From assembly GCF_051549785.1 (NCBI RefSeq), contig NZ_CP189974.1:124001-188000 (forward strand): a stretch of DNA of 64,000 bases, written 5' to 3'. Under the pieces are notes generated by a model that ran no database searches, had not been told where the DNA came from, and saw only the letters and a list, made by a program, of their open reading frames with translations. Of the stretch, positions 9,297-17,377 are shown piece by piece; position 1 is the first letter of the stretch, and each line of letters starts with the position of its first letter. This DNA comes from Caldatribacterium sp051549785. Lineage in GTDB: Bacteria > Atribacterota > Atribacteria > Atribacterales > Caldatribacteriaceae. The translations under genes were made by a program, and so were the position numbers.

Positions 9297-10301
9297 CTAC
9301 CGGTGCCGGATTCGGGGATCAAGAAGGGGGTAGAGGAGGTCTAAAAGGAGCACGGCCGTGGCGATGGTGAGGATGGAAAGCACGGTGATGCCCATGACGA
9401 GGTTATAGTCCCCCCGGGTAACTCCCCGGTAAAGGAGTAGCCCCATCCCCGGATACGAGAAGACCATCTCCACAATTAAGACGCCGCTAAAGACCTGCCC
9501 CAGGGCCAGGGCCAATTGCGTCACCTGGGGGAGCATGGCGTTTTTGAGGACGTAGCGGAAAACGACACGCCGCTCCTTTACCCCACCCACCCGGGCATAT
9601 TCCACGAAATCCTCCCGCTTCACGTTCTGCACAAGGAGCTTCATCTGCTGGAACCAGACCACCCCACCGAGAATCACAAGGGTGAGAGCGGGAAGAAAGG
9701 ATCCCCGGAGAATCGCAAGAACAAGCTCAAGGTTCAGGGCCATTCCTCGCCCAATGCTCAGGCCCCGAGCCGGGAAAAGGGGCCACACGTAGGCGAAAAG
9801 AATGAGGAGCACTACGCCGAATATGTAGTGAGGGATAGGGCGAATGACCATGATAACAGCATCGAGGATTTTCGACCAGGATTTCCCCGAAAAATACCCG
9901 GCAATCCCTCCGATGATGTTGCCAAGCACCCAAGAGAGAACAGTTGAAGTGGCGAAGAGACCTATGGTCCAGGGGAGGTAAATGCGAAGGAGCTGTGCTA
10001 CTGGTGTGGGGAACTGGAAGAAGGAGGGGCCAAAGTCAAAGGTGAACACCCGCCGCCACATGGTGAGGTACTGCTCAAAAAGGCTCCCTTTGAGGCCGTA
10101 GAGCTCCTTCAGAGTTTCCATGAGGTTTCGCACCGCCAACGGATCCAGCGAAGCCCCCTGGGCCTGAATTTGAGCAATGATTTCCAGAACCGGGTCCTGA
10201 CCCGTGAGACGAGGAATGAAGAACACTGCGGTAATACCACAGAACACAACGAGCACGTACTGCACAAGCCTTGGAACAAGGTAATCCCGGACGAATCGCA
10301 T
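9297..10301 (-). CDS. ABC transporter permease (OppB/DppB type)
   Basis: 334-residue inner-membrane protein with an N-terminal helix (Y-V-L-V-V-F-C-G-I-T-A-V-F-F-I-P-R), a periplasmic loop, and five further helices. The coupling segment R-E-D-F-V-E-Y-A-R-V-G-G-V-K-E-R is well conserved. A GGAGGTCAGGT ribosome site precedes the ATG and lies immediately after a very stable hairpin. That hairpin separates this gene from the abundant binding protein encoded upstream. Confidence 0.92.
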   Translation of the reverse strand: MRFVRDYLVPRLVQYVLVVFCGITAVFFIPRLTGQDPVLEIIAQIQAQGASLDPLAVRNLMETLKELYGLKGSLFEQYLTMWRRVFTFDFGPSFFQFPTPVAQLLRIYLPWTIGLFATSTVLSWVLGNIIGGIAGYFSGKSWSKILDAVIMVIRPIPHYIFGVVLLILFAYVWPLFPARGLSIGRGMALNLELVLAILRGSFLPALTLVILGGVVWFQQMKLLVQNVKREDFVEYARVGGVKERRVVFRYVLKNAMLPQVTQLALALGQVFSGVLIVEMVFSYPGMGLLLYRGVTRGDYNLVMGITVLSILTIATAVLLLDLLYPLLDPRIRHR

Positions 10302-10311
10302 ACCTGACCTC

Positions 10312-10346
10312 CTTAGGGTCCCCCGGGGCCCCCGGGGGACCCTAAG
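10312..10346 (-). terminator. Strong hairpin between the binding-protein gene and permease genes
   Basis: Perfect 13-bp inverted repeat (cttagggtccccc / gggggaccctaag) around a 9-nt GC loop that can pair further. No U-run follows; the ribosome site of the permease gene starts directly after the stem. This placement suggests a partial terminator or 3' stabiliser that gives more binding-protein mRNA than permease mRNA. Confidence 0.65.
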
Positions 10347-10357
10347 ACGTTACAGAC

Positions 10358-12250
10358 TCACTCCTTCGCCCTCTTCAGGAACGGCAGCATGTACTTGAAG
10401 TTCGGCCAGTGCTGGTATGGCTGCGAGTAGGGGTTCTCGGCTCCGGGGTAGTTCGTCCAGTAGTACTCATCCCAGGCCACCGCACCGCAGTATCCGTAGG
10501 TGGGAATGGTGGGCATCTCTTCGACGACAACCTTGAGGGCCTCAAGACCCAGAAGTCGGGTAGCCTCAATCTCGGTGAAGGGGTTTGTGGTTTCCATCTT
10601 CTTCAGAAGTTCATCCAGTCGAGGATCAGACCACCGGGCGGCCCCACCGGGACCAAGGGTTACCGCCTGGCCAATGGGAACAAGGAGGCTTGAGTGCCAG
10701 ACGTCAAAGGTCCTCGAGAGGTCCACGCCCACACCCCAGGGCTCCGCTGCCGGCCACATGGTACCGACCTCAAACTCGCCCATAAGGTGCAGGCTGTTGA
10801 AGGCCTCGGTGGCGTTGACCGTAGCGTCAATCCCGAATTTCCTCCACTGTTCAGCAGCAGCCATGGCGTTGCGGTAGTGATGATGCGCAGGATTCGTATC
10901 GGTGACAATAGTGATCTTCCAGGGCGAACCATTGGGGAGGTACCACTTGCCATCGGCGCCTTTCGTGAAGCCGTGCTTTTTGAGGAGTTTCTCGGCAACC
11001 TCCGGGGCGTACTTCCACCAGCCCATGCCGAAGATCTCCCGAATGGCCTTGGGGTCCTCAGGAACAGGGTATCCTCGCTCTTTGGCTGCCTGGGCGAGTT
11101 TTGCAGGGATCTCCGGATCATAGGGCTTGAACTTCTCGCCATTCCCAAGGTCAAGCTCGAAGTTCTTGAGCCACTCCTCTAAGGGGTTGAAGAAGGCCTC
11201 GACATAGGCGGGAACAGGTGGGAGGTGGATGGGGCTCACCGGGGCCATGAAGTCAAAGGCCGTGGCCATGTACTCCACCATGTTGATGGCAAGTACTAGT
11301 GCCCACCGCACGTCCTTGATGTTGTATGGTTCCACCATGTTGTTGAACATGATACCCGTGATGCAGGGGTCGATGTTCACCACCCAGGGCCAGTCTTTCC
11401 GCCAAGCTCGGGCGGTGTTGCTCTTCTCGAGGACCACCCGAAGACCTTCGGGAGCGTACTGCGCCATGTCGAGTTCATGCCGGAGCTGGGCGAGAATTTT
11501 TGCCTCTTCAGTCTCAAAGGCCTGGAAGAGAACGTACTTCGGTTTAGGCTCCCCATAGAGCATCCCCGTGGGGGTCTTCTCCCAGTCCTCCCGCCGCTCC
11601 CACAGCGTCCAGAACCCTGCCGGATCGTAGTCCTTGAGAACGTACGGACCGCACCCCACGGGAGGGTTGAACTCAAAAGCGACAGGATCTTCGACCTTCT
11701 CAAAAACGTGCTTGGGCATGATGCGCAGGCATCCCCAGCGGTCCAGGAAGTGGGAGTGGAACCGGGAGTTCGGCTTTTTGAGCTCTACGACCACGGTGTA
11801 GTCATCGGTCTTGTAGACTTTATCCACGAATTCTGCCATGGGCCCATGGTAGAGGAGCCCGGGAGTCTTCACGTGAAGGTCGATGGTGTACACCACATCG
11901 TCGGCGGTGAAGGGCACTCCGTCGCTCCAGGAGACCCCCTGGCGGAGTTTCACGGTCATCTTCGTAAAATCTTCGCTGTAGATGGGCATTTCTGCAGCAA
12001 GTCCCGGGATGATTTCTCCGGTGGCGTAGTCCACCGTCCAGAGGGGTTCACAGACGAGTTGCTGTAAGCCTCTGTCCTGCCAGCGCCATCCCGCCCAGAG
12101 GTTGAAGTTGCTCGGGGTGCCGACACGGCCGGTGAGCTGGTCGACGATAAGGGTCTCTTCTCTTGGTACCCCACCCGGAAGCTGAGCGAGGGCAAGGCCT
12201 CCAAAAAGTACGAGAAGCACCACCGCAATTCCCAGAATCCCCTTCCTCAT
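10358..12250 (-). CDS. Extracellular solute-binding protein family 5 (oligosaccharide/peptide)
   Basis: About 630 residues with a signal peptide (M-R-K-G-I-L-G-I-A-V-V-L-L-V-L-F... ending A-L-A). The SBP-5 body contains the usual motifs W-S-D-G-V-P-F-T-A-D-D-V-V-Y-T and a late L-L-K-K-M region. Two ATGs follow each other after AAGGAGGGAGT; the second gives the better 7-nt spacing and is used here, while the first would add one Met at 12253. It is longer than peptide-binding DppA (about 535) and in the size range of oligosaccharide-binding members of thermophiles. First structural gene after lacI. Confidence 0.9.
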   Translation of the reverse strand: MRKGILGIAVVLLVLFGGLALAQLPGGVPREETLIVDQLTGRVGTPSNFNLWAGWRWQDRGLQQLVCEPLWTVDYATGEIIPGLAAEMPIYSEDFTKMTVKLRQGVSWSDGVPFTADDVVYTIDLHVKTPGLLYHGPMAEFVDKVYKTDDYTVVVELKKPNSRFHSHFLDRWGCLRIMPKHVFEKVEDPVAFEFNPPVGCGPYVLKDYDPAGFWTLWERREDWEKTPTGMLYGEPKPKYVLFQAFETEEAKILAQLRHELDMAQYAPEGLRVVLEKSNTARAWRKDWPWVVNIDPCITGIMFNNMVEPYNIKDVRWALVLAINMVEYMATAFDFMAPVSPIHLPPVPAYVEAFFNPLEEWLKNFELDLGNGEKFKPYDPEIPAKLAQAAKERGYPVPEDPKAIREIFGMGWWKYAPEVAEKLLKKHGFTKGADGKWYLPNGSPWKITIVTDTNPAHHHYRNAMAAAEQWRKFGIDATVNATEAFNSLHLMGEFEVGTMWPAAEPWGVGVDLSRTFDVWHSSLLVPIGQAVTLGPGGAARWSDPRLDELLKKMETTNPFTEIEATRLLGLEALKVVVEEMPTIPTYGYCGAVAWDEYYWTNYPGAENPYSQPYQHWPNFKYMLPFLKRAKE

Positions 12251-12285
12251 CATACTCCCTCCTTCTCTCTCATTTTTCGGGGACT

Positions 12286-13302
12286 TCACACAGCACTCCA
12301 CTCCACAAGCCGACACGGAAGGACCACGCTCTTTCCCTCACCTCCCTGAATCCTCTCCATAAGGATCTCCGCTGCCACCTTCCCCAGCTCTCCCAGGGGC
12401 TGCTCCACCGTTGGGATTGGGGGATCCGTGTACTTCACCGCCTCAATGCCGTCAAAGCCAAAGATTGTGAGGTCTTCATGGACCCGAAGGCCTCGTTCCT
12501 TTGCCACCTGCAGGGCCCCAATGGCCATTTTGTCGTTAGCGCAGAAAACCGCAGTGGGGAGAGGACGGGTTTCCAATAGTCTCTCCATCGCTTCCCGCCC
12601 GCTCAGCCGGCGGAAATCCCCCTCCACAATGTACTCCCGCCGAATAGGGATTCCCCGCTCGATGAGGGCATCAAGATAGGCCCGGTATCGTTCCTCTGCG
12701 TGGCGGTGCCCCTGAGGACCGCGGATGTGGGCGATACGGGTGTGACCCTGCTCAAGGAGGTACTGCATGGCTTCCCTCGCCCCTCCATAGTGGTCGATGT
12801 CAACGTAGCTCACCCCGTCGCCCTCCACCCTCTGGTTCACCACGACAAAGGGGAACCCCTCCCGCACCAGGTCGCTGACCTCCGGGTACTGCACCGGCCA
12901 GTGGGAGAGGATAAAGAGCCCTTCAAAGAGGCGATTACGAGCAATATCGAGGAGGGCTTCCCGCTTGTCCAGGGGGTGTCCGTTGAAGAACTCTCCTCTC
13001 ACCACGATCTGGAGGTAGTACCCCGAGGAAGAGGTAGCCGCAAGGAGGCTGTTGATAAGGTCCCCGTAGAAGGTGGAGAGTTTCCGGTCTTCCCGGATGA
13101 AGGCGCAAAGAAGAACCGTCCTCGTTTTCCCCTTGACGAGATTCCGGGCCAAAACGTTGGGACGGTACCCAAGCTTCTGGACCGCTTCAAGGACCTTCCT
13201 TCTGGTCTCCTCAGAAACCTGCCCCTTGTTGCTCAGAACGAGGGACACCGTCGCAGGCGAAACCCCTGCCAGGCGGGCCACGTCCTTAATGGTGACCGGC
13301 AC
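12286..13302 (-). CDS. LacI family transcriptional regulator of the beta-oligosaccharide operon
   Basis: 338 residues. The N-terminal helix-turn-helix (T-I-K-D-V-A-R-L-A-G-V-S-P-A-T-V-S) is at residues 4-20, followed by a hinge and a periplasmic-binding-protein-like effector domain. GTG start with AAGGAG seven bases upstream. It is transcribed first in a run of eight genes covering binding protein, permeases, ATPases, GH3 and VOC. It probably represses its own operon until a sugar effector binds. Two similar palindromic boxes flank the promoter and are good operator candidates. Confidence 0.92.
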   Translation of the reverse strand: MPVTIKDVARLAGVSPATVSLVLSNKGQVSEETRRKVLEAVQKLGYRPNVLARNLVKGKTRTVLLCAFIREDRKLSTFYGDLINSLLAATSSSGYYLQIVVRGEFFNGHPLDKREALLDIARNRLFEGLFILSHWPVQYPEVSDLVREGFPFVVVNQRVEGDGVSYVDIDHYGGAREAMQYLLEQGHTRIAHIRGPQGHRHAEERYRAYLDALIERGIPIRREYIVEGDFRRLSGREAMERLLETRPLPTAVFCANDKMAIGALQVAKERGLRVHEDLTIFGFDGIEAVKYTDPPIPTVEQPLGELGKVAAEILMERIQGGEGKSVVLPCRLVEWSAV

Positions 13303-13314
13303 AGGTGACGCTCC

Positions 13315-13328
13315 TTAAAACGGTTTAG
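13315..13328 (-). promoter_or_regulatory. Candidate LacI operator box 1
   Basis: On the minus strand it reads CTAAACCGTTTTAA, an imperfect palindrome with a central CG, the usual core of LacI-family operators. It lies between the -10 element and the GTG of lacI, where bound repressor would block initiation. It shares the half-site CGTTTTAA with box 2 upstream of the promoter. Confidence 0.5.
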
Positions 13329-13339
13329 CTTGCAAGGAA

Positions 13340-13368
13340 ATTATAATGTTGCTCTTACAAAGAGTCAA
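13340..13368 (-). promoter_or_regulatory. Sigma-70-type promoter of the lacI-opp-GH3 operon
   Basis: On the minus strand TTGACT (13368-13363) and a consensus TATAAT (13345-13340) are separated by exactly 17 nt. This is among the best promoter matches in the window, and it sits 38 nt upstream of the lacI start. Operator-like boxes lie on both sides. Confidence 0.8.
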
Positions 13369-13389
13369 GATGAAGAATGCAAAAATTTC

Positions 13390-13404
13390 TAAAAACGTTT
13401 TAAA
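13390..13404. promoter_or_regulatory. Candidate LacI operator box 2
   Basis: CTAAAAACGTTTTAA containing a perfect AAAACGTTTT palindrome with central CG. It lies about 22 nt upstream of the -35 element. Its spacing from box 1 would allow two repressor dimers to flank the promoter. Confidence 0.45.
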
Positions 13405-13502
13405 TCATGGCAATACGTCAAAAGCAAACACCATCAAATCGCAGGAACGCTCAGAAGGTAACAGGAACTACGCTTTTGCGAGAAAAAGCCCAGAACTTTG
13501 CT

Positions 13503-14459
13503 TCAAGCGCCGTACAGGTGGCAGCGAACGAGATGCCCTACCTCAACCTCCCGCATGCCTGGTTCTTCTCTCCTGCAGACTTCCCAGGCCTCACGGCAAC
13601 GGGGGTGGAACACACAGCCTGGAGGAAGGTTCACGGGACTTGGAATTTCACCTGTGGAGACAATTTTCGCCGGCTTGAGCCGCTCCTCCTCTTCAGAGAT
13701 CACGGGGATTGAGGAGAGGAGCATCTGGGTGTAGGGGTGGAGAGGACGCTCGAAGAAGACCTGAGCCGGGGCAAGTTCCATAATCCTTCCAAGGTACATG
13801 ATGGCCACCCGGTGGGCGATATTCCGCATGAGGCTCAGGTCGTGAGTGATGAAAAGATACCCGAGGTGCCGCTCTTTCTGGATACGAACAAGGGTATTGA
13901 TGATCTTCGCCTGGATGGAAACGTCCAGCGCAGAAGTCGGTTCATCAAGGACAAGCAACGACGGCTCGGTCGCAAGTGCCCGGGCAATGGCGACCATCTG
14001 TTTCTCTCCACCACCCAGGGCTCTCGGGTACTTCTCAGCGTAATCGGGCGGGAGTTCAACGATATTCAGGAGCTCTTCCACCCTTTCCCGGAGCCTCCTT
14101 CCGTCCACCAGGCGGTGAACCCGAAGAGGAAGTTCGAGAATTTCCCGAATAGACCGACGGGGGTTGAGAGAAGACCCGGGATCCTGGAAGACAATCTGGA
14201 GCTCTTTCTTGAGCGCCAGGGGACGACGAGCATGGGGCATGGTGATGTCCTGACTCTTGAAGAGGATTCGGCCCCCGCTTGGGCGGTACATCCCCATGAC
14301 CGTGTACGCCACCGTGCTCTTTCCCGAACCAGACTCCCCCACAAGCCCAAAGGTCTCTCCAGGATGAATGGCAAAGCTCACATCCTGCACGGCTCTGACG
14401 ATTCCCCGAGAGGTGACGAAAAACTTCCTGAGTCCTTCGACCACAAGGAGTTCATCCAC
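13503..14459 (-). CDS. Peptide ABC transporter ATPase (DppF type)
   Basis: 318 residues. Walker A G-E-S-G-S-G-K-S-T, Walker B L-L-V-L-D-E-P-T-S-A-L-D and a C-terminal C-V-F-H-P-R-C motif. The signature is L-G-G-G-E-K-Q in place of L-S-G-G-x-x-Q, an unusual Ser-to-Gly change at a position that contacts ATP. Start is a GTG (V-D-E-L-L-V-V-E-G-L) behind GGGAGGG, overlapping the upstream ATPase gene by 8 nt; the 66-residue upstream extension is shadow. Last gene of the dipeptide operon. Confidence 0.9.
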   Translation of the reverse strand: MDELLVVEGLRKFFVTSRGIVRAVQDVSFAIHPGETFGLVGESGSGKSTVAYTVMGMYRPSGGRILFKSQDITMPHARRPLALKKELQIVFQDPGSSLNPRRSIREILELPLRVHRLVDGRRLRERVEELLNIVELPPDYAEKYPRALGGGEKQMVAIARALATEPSLLVLDEPTSALDVSIQAKIINTLVRIQKERHLGYLFITHDLSLMRNIAHRVAIMYLGRIMELAPAQVFFERPLHPYTQMLLSSIPVISEEEERLKPAKIVSTGEIPSPVNLPPGCVFHPRCREAWEVCRREEPGMREVEVGHLVRCHLYGA

Positions 14460-15435
14460 GGCTGTCCCTCCCAAAGAGAAAGCAGGCAACCCGGTGGTTT
14501 TCATCGACGGGAAAAAGCTGGGGTTTTCTTTGGCGGCAGATATCCATGCAATGAGGACAGCGGGGATGGAAGCGACACCCCGCAGGGGGATCGAAATAGT
14601 CAGGAATGCGACCTGGGATGCCCTCGGCAATTCCCGTTCCGGTGAGCTTAGGCACACACTGCATCAGTGCTTCGGTATAGGGATGTAGTGGCCGGGCAAA
14701 AAGCTCTCCGGTCTTTGCTTCCTCCACAATCGTCCCCGCGTACATCACGTAGACCCGCTCCGTCCACTCCCGGATCACCCCCAGAGAATGGGAGATGAGA
14801 ATCACCGCCATCTTCCGCTCTTCCGCCAGGCGATGGATCAGGCGGAGAATCTGATCCTGGATGGTCACATCGAGAGAGGTTCCCGGTTCATCGGCAATGA
14901 GGAGTTCCTTAGGGCAGGCCAGGGCGAGAGCAATGCAAACTCGCTGGCGCATCCCTCCGGAAAGCTGCACCGGATAACTCTCGAGAATTCGGGGAGGATC
15001 AGGAAGGGCCACGCTCTGCAGCGCAGAGAGAGCAACCTCCCGGACCGAAGCGTGATCTCTTCTTCCCAGAGCATACCGGATGGCATCCTCAAGCTGCTCC
15101 CCTACCGTGAACACCGGGTTCAATGCTGCCGTGGGGTCCTGGAAAATCATGGAAATCCCAGATCGCCTCAAGTGCTCGAGTTCCTGCGGACGCATGGAGA
15201 GAACATCCCGACCTTTAAAGAGGATGTGCCCTCCCCGAACCACCCCAGGGGGTTTCGGAAGGATACCCATAATCGTCTTCATCGTGGTCGTCTTTCCGCA
15301 CCCCGTTTCTCCCACAAGTCCCACCCTCTCCTGGCGACGGACCTGCAGGGTGACCCCGTCAAGGACCTTCAGATACCCCCCATAAACCCGGAAATGCACC
15401 ACGAGATCCTGAACATCAAGAAGCACATCCTGCAT
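14452..15435 (-). CDS. Peptide ABC transporter ATPase (DppD type)
   Basis: 327 residues. Walker A G-E-T-G-C-G-K-T-T, signature L-S-G-G-M-R-Q-R, Walker B L-L-I-A-D-E-P-G-T-S-L-D (G-T-S instead of the common T-T-A) and a C-terminal Cys-rich motif. It abuts the DppC-like gene with no intervening base. Its role is to energise the transporter together with the DppF-like subunit. Confidence 0.91.
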   Translation of the reverse strand: MQDVLLDVQDLVVHFRVYGGYLKVLDGVTLQVRRQERVGLVGETGCGKTTTMKTIMGILPKPPGVVRGGHILFKGRDVLSMRPQELEHLRRSGISMIFQDPTAALNPVFTVGEQLEDAIRYALGRRDHASVREVALSALQSVALPDPPRILESYPVQLSGGMRQRVCIALALACPKELLIADEPGTSLDVTIQDQILRLIHRLAEERKMAVILISHSLGVIREWTERVYVMYAGTIVEEAKTGELFARPLHPYTEALMQCVPKLTGTGIAEGIPGRIPDYFDPPAGCRFHPRCPHCMDICRQRKPQLFPVDENHRVACFLFGRDSRG

Positions 15436-16290
15436 CTATGCTTCCTCCAGGGAAAAGAGATCGCCTATGCCATCCCCGAGTAAGTTAAATCCGAGGACAA
15501 TGAGCATGATGGCCAGACCTGGGAAGACCGAAATCCACCAGTACTCCGGAAGGTACTTCGCCCCATCGGCCACCATCGTTCCCAGAGCCGGTTTGGGGGG
15601 CTGTTCCCCAAGCCCTACAAAGCTCAAAGCAGCACCGATGAGAATCACCCAGCCCATATCGAGGGTCATCTTCGTGAGGATAGTCGAGACGCAATTCGGG
15701 AGGATTTCCCGGAAGAGGATGTGGAATTTGCTCGCCCCGATGAGCTCGGCCGATTGAACGAAGTATTCGTTCCGGAGCGACGTGGCCATGCCATATACAA
15801 GACGCGTGTACCAGGGCCACCACATGACCGATACGGCAATCATGGCATTGGTGAGATTGGGCTTGAGGACCGAGGTAATCGCCAGGGCCAGGATGAGGGG
15901 AGGAACGGAAAGGAAAATATCCGTGATACGCATGATGAGGATATCAACCCAGGAATCTTTGAAATAACCGGCCAAAAGCCCCAGGGTAACTCCCACGGGA
16001 ACAACGATGGAAAGGACCACAACCCCCATAAGCAGCGACGATCGAAAGGCGAAAAAGACGCGACTCAGGACGTCCCGACCGAAAATATCGGTCCCAAAAG
16101 GATGCGCTAAGGACGGAGGTTGATTGGCCTCACGGTAGTTCACGTACGGTCCAGCATGCTCAGGGTATGGTGCCACCCAGGGAGCGAAAACAGCACAGAA
16201 AACCACGCCCACGACGATGATAAGACCCACCACGGAGAGAGGGTTTCGAGAGAACTTGTACCACCACCGGCCGATTCGGGTTCTCTGCAT
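15436..16290 (-). CDS. Peptide ABC transporter permease (DppC type)
   Basis: 284 residues. N-terminal helix, the DppC motif H-P-F-G-T-D-I-F-G-R-D-V-L-S-R, and a coupling loop N-E-Y-F-V-Q-S-A-E-L-I-G-A-S. About six membrane helices. It starts directly at the end of the dppB-like gene. The conserved motifs are closer to canonical Dpp permeases than those of the other importer in this window. Confidence 0.92.
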   Translation of the reverse strand: MQRTRIGRWWYKFSRNPLSVVGLIIVVGVVFCAVFAPWVAPYPEHAGPYVNYREANQPPSLAHPFGTDIFGRDVLSRVFFAFRSSLLMGVVVLSIVVPVGVTLGLLAGYFKDSWVDILIMRITDIFLSVPPLILALAITSVLKPNLTNAMIAVSVMWWPWYTRLVYGMATSLRNEYFVQSAELIGASKFHILFREILPNCVSTILTKMTLDMGWVILIGAALSFVGLGEQPPKPALGTMVADGAKYLPEYWWISVFPGLAIMLIVLGFNLLGDGIGDLFSLEEA

Positions 16291-17316
16291 TTATTCTCCC
16301 CTCTCCACCAGGCGGATTCTCGGATCGAGGTACGCCACCACAAGGTCCACCAGGATGTTCACCACGGTGAAGACCACCCCCAGAACCATCACCACTGCAA
16401 CAATTGCTTCTATGTCCTTGCGGAGCATGACGTTGATCCCGTACCGGGAAACCCCGGGCCAGTTGAAGAGGAGTTCCACCAGGAAGGCATTGCCGATAAG
16501 CGAGGCAAAATCCAGCCCCAGAATGGAAACCGTGGGGATGATAGAGGGCTTGAAGAGGTACTTGGCGATGACCACCCGCTCAGGGATGCCGTAAGCCCGG
16601 GCGGCGGCAACAAAATCCCGCCGGGCATTCTCCAGCATGCTCGCCCGGGTAATCCTTGCCTCCTGGAACAACCCTCCAAGGGAAAGGCTCAAGGCCGGAA
16701 GAAAGAGGTGCTTCAGCGCATCGACCAGGGCTATCCAGTTCCCCGAAAGGAGGCTGTCAAGGGTGAGAAGACCTGTTAGACGGGGCGGAGCACTGATGCC
16801 AGGGCTCAGGCGTCCAATCGTGGGGAACACTTCGTAGTACATCCCAAAAAGCAGGATGAGGATGATCGCCACCACAAAGGCCGGTGTGGCAATCCCAAGG
16901 TACGCCAGAACCCGGATGACGTTATCCACCCAGGTGTTGGCGTATCGTGCCGACAGCACCCCGAGGAGGAGCCCAAAAACTGCCATGAAAAGCCCGGCAA
17001 AAAGCGCAAGCTCAAGCGTCGCCGGGAGGAATTCCCTGATATCCTCTATGACCGGACGACGGGTGTAGAGGGATTCACCAAAATCCCCCTGGAAGACTGA
17101 CCGCAACCAGAAGAAATACTGAACGTAGATAGGCTTATCAAGATGGAGCTTTGCTCGAAGGGCTTCCACGGCTTCCTGCGTTGCCCGGGGACCCAGGGCC
17201 GCCCGGGCAGGGTCTCCGGGAACAAGACGGGCAATGATGAAGACAACCACCGAAAGCCCCAGAAGTACGAAAACAGAATACCCCAGTCGCCGCAAAAGGT
17301 ATCGGGAAAAGTTCAT
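16291..17316 (-). CDS. Peptide ABC transporter permease (DppB type)
   Basis: 341 residues. Typical DppB start (Y-L-L-R-R-L-G-Y-S-V-F-V-L-L-G), the P-G-D-P-A-R-A-A-L-G periplasmic motif and coupling loop R-R-D-F-V-A-A-A-R-A-Y-G-I-P. With DppC it forms the inner-membrane channel. A perfect palindrome lies between this gene and the binding-protein gene. Confidence 0.93.
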   Translation of the reverse strand: MNFSRYLLRRLGYSVFVLLGLSVVVFIIARLVPGDPARAALGPRATQEAVEALRAKLHLDKPIYVQYFFWLRSVFQGDFGESLYTRRPVIEDIREFLPATLELALFAGLFMAVFGLLLGVLSARYANTWVDNVIRVLAYLGIATPAFVVAIILILLFGMYYEVFPTIGRLSPGISAPPRLTGLLTLDSLLSGNWIALVDALKHLFLPALSLSLGGLFQEARITRASMLENARRDFVAAARAYGIPERVVIAKYLFKPSIIPTVSILGLDFASLIGNAFLVELLFNWPGVSRYGINVMLRKDIEAIVAVVMVLGVVFTVVNILVDLVVAYLDPRIRLVERGE

Positions 17317-17341
17317 CGCACTCCTTCACCAGTCCTCAGAG

Positions 17342-17367
17342 ATGGGAGGCCCCATGGGGCCTCCCAT
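17342..17367 (-). terminator. Perfect palindrome between the binding-protein and permease genes
   Basis: A 26-nt perfect palindrome (starting ATGGGAGGCC and ending GGCCTCCCAT, centre CCATGG) lies between dppA-like and dppB-like genes. There is no U run after it. Its position matches the hairpins in the other two ABC operons, suggesting a transcript-level control of binding-protein excess. Confidence 0.6.
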
Positions 17368-17377
17368 ATTCTACCCC

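Noticed and set aside
12253..12316. N-terminal extension of the 630-residue binding protein (M-S-A-C-G-V-E-C-C)
   Set aside because: It overlaps the end of lacI and has no ribosome site, while the internal ATG pair follows AAGGAGGGAGT and opens a normal signal peptide.
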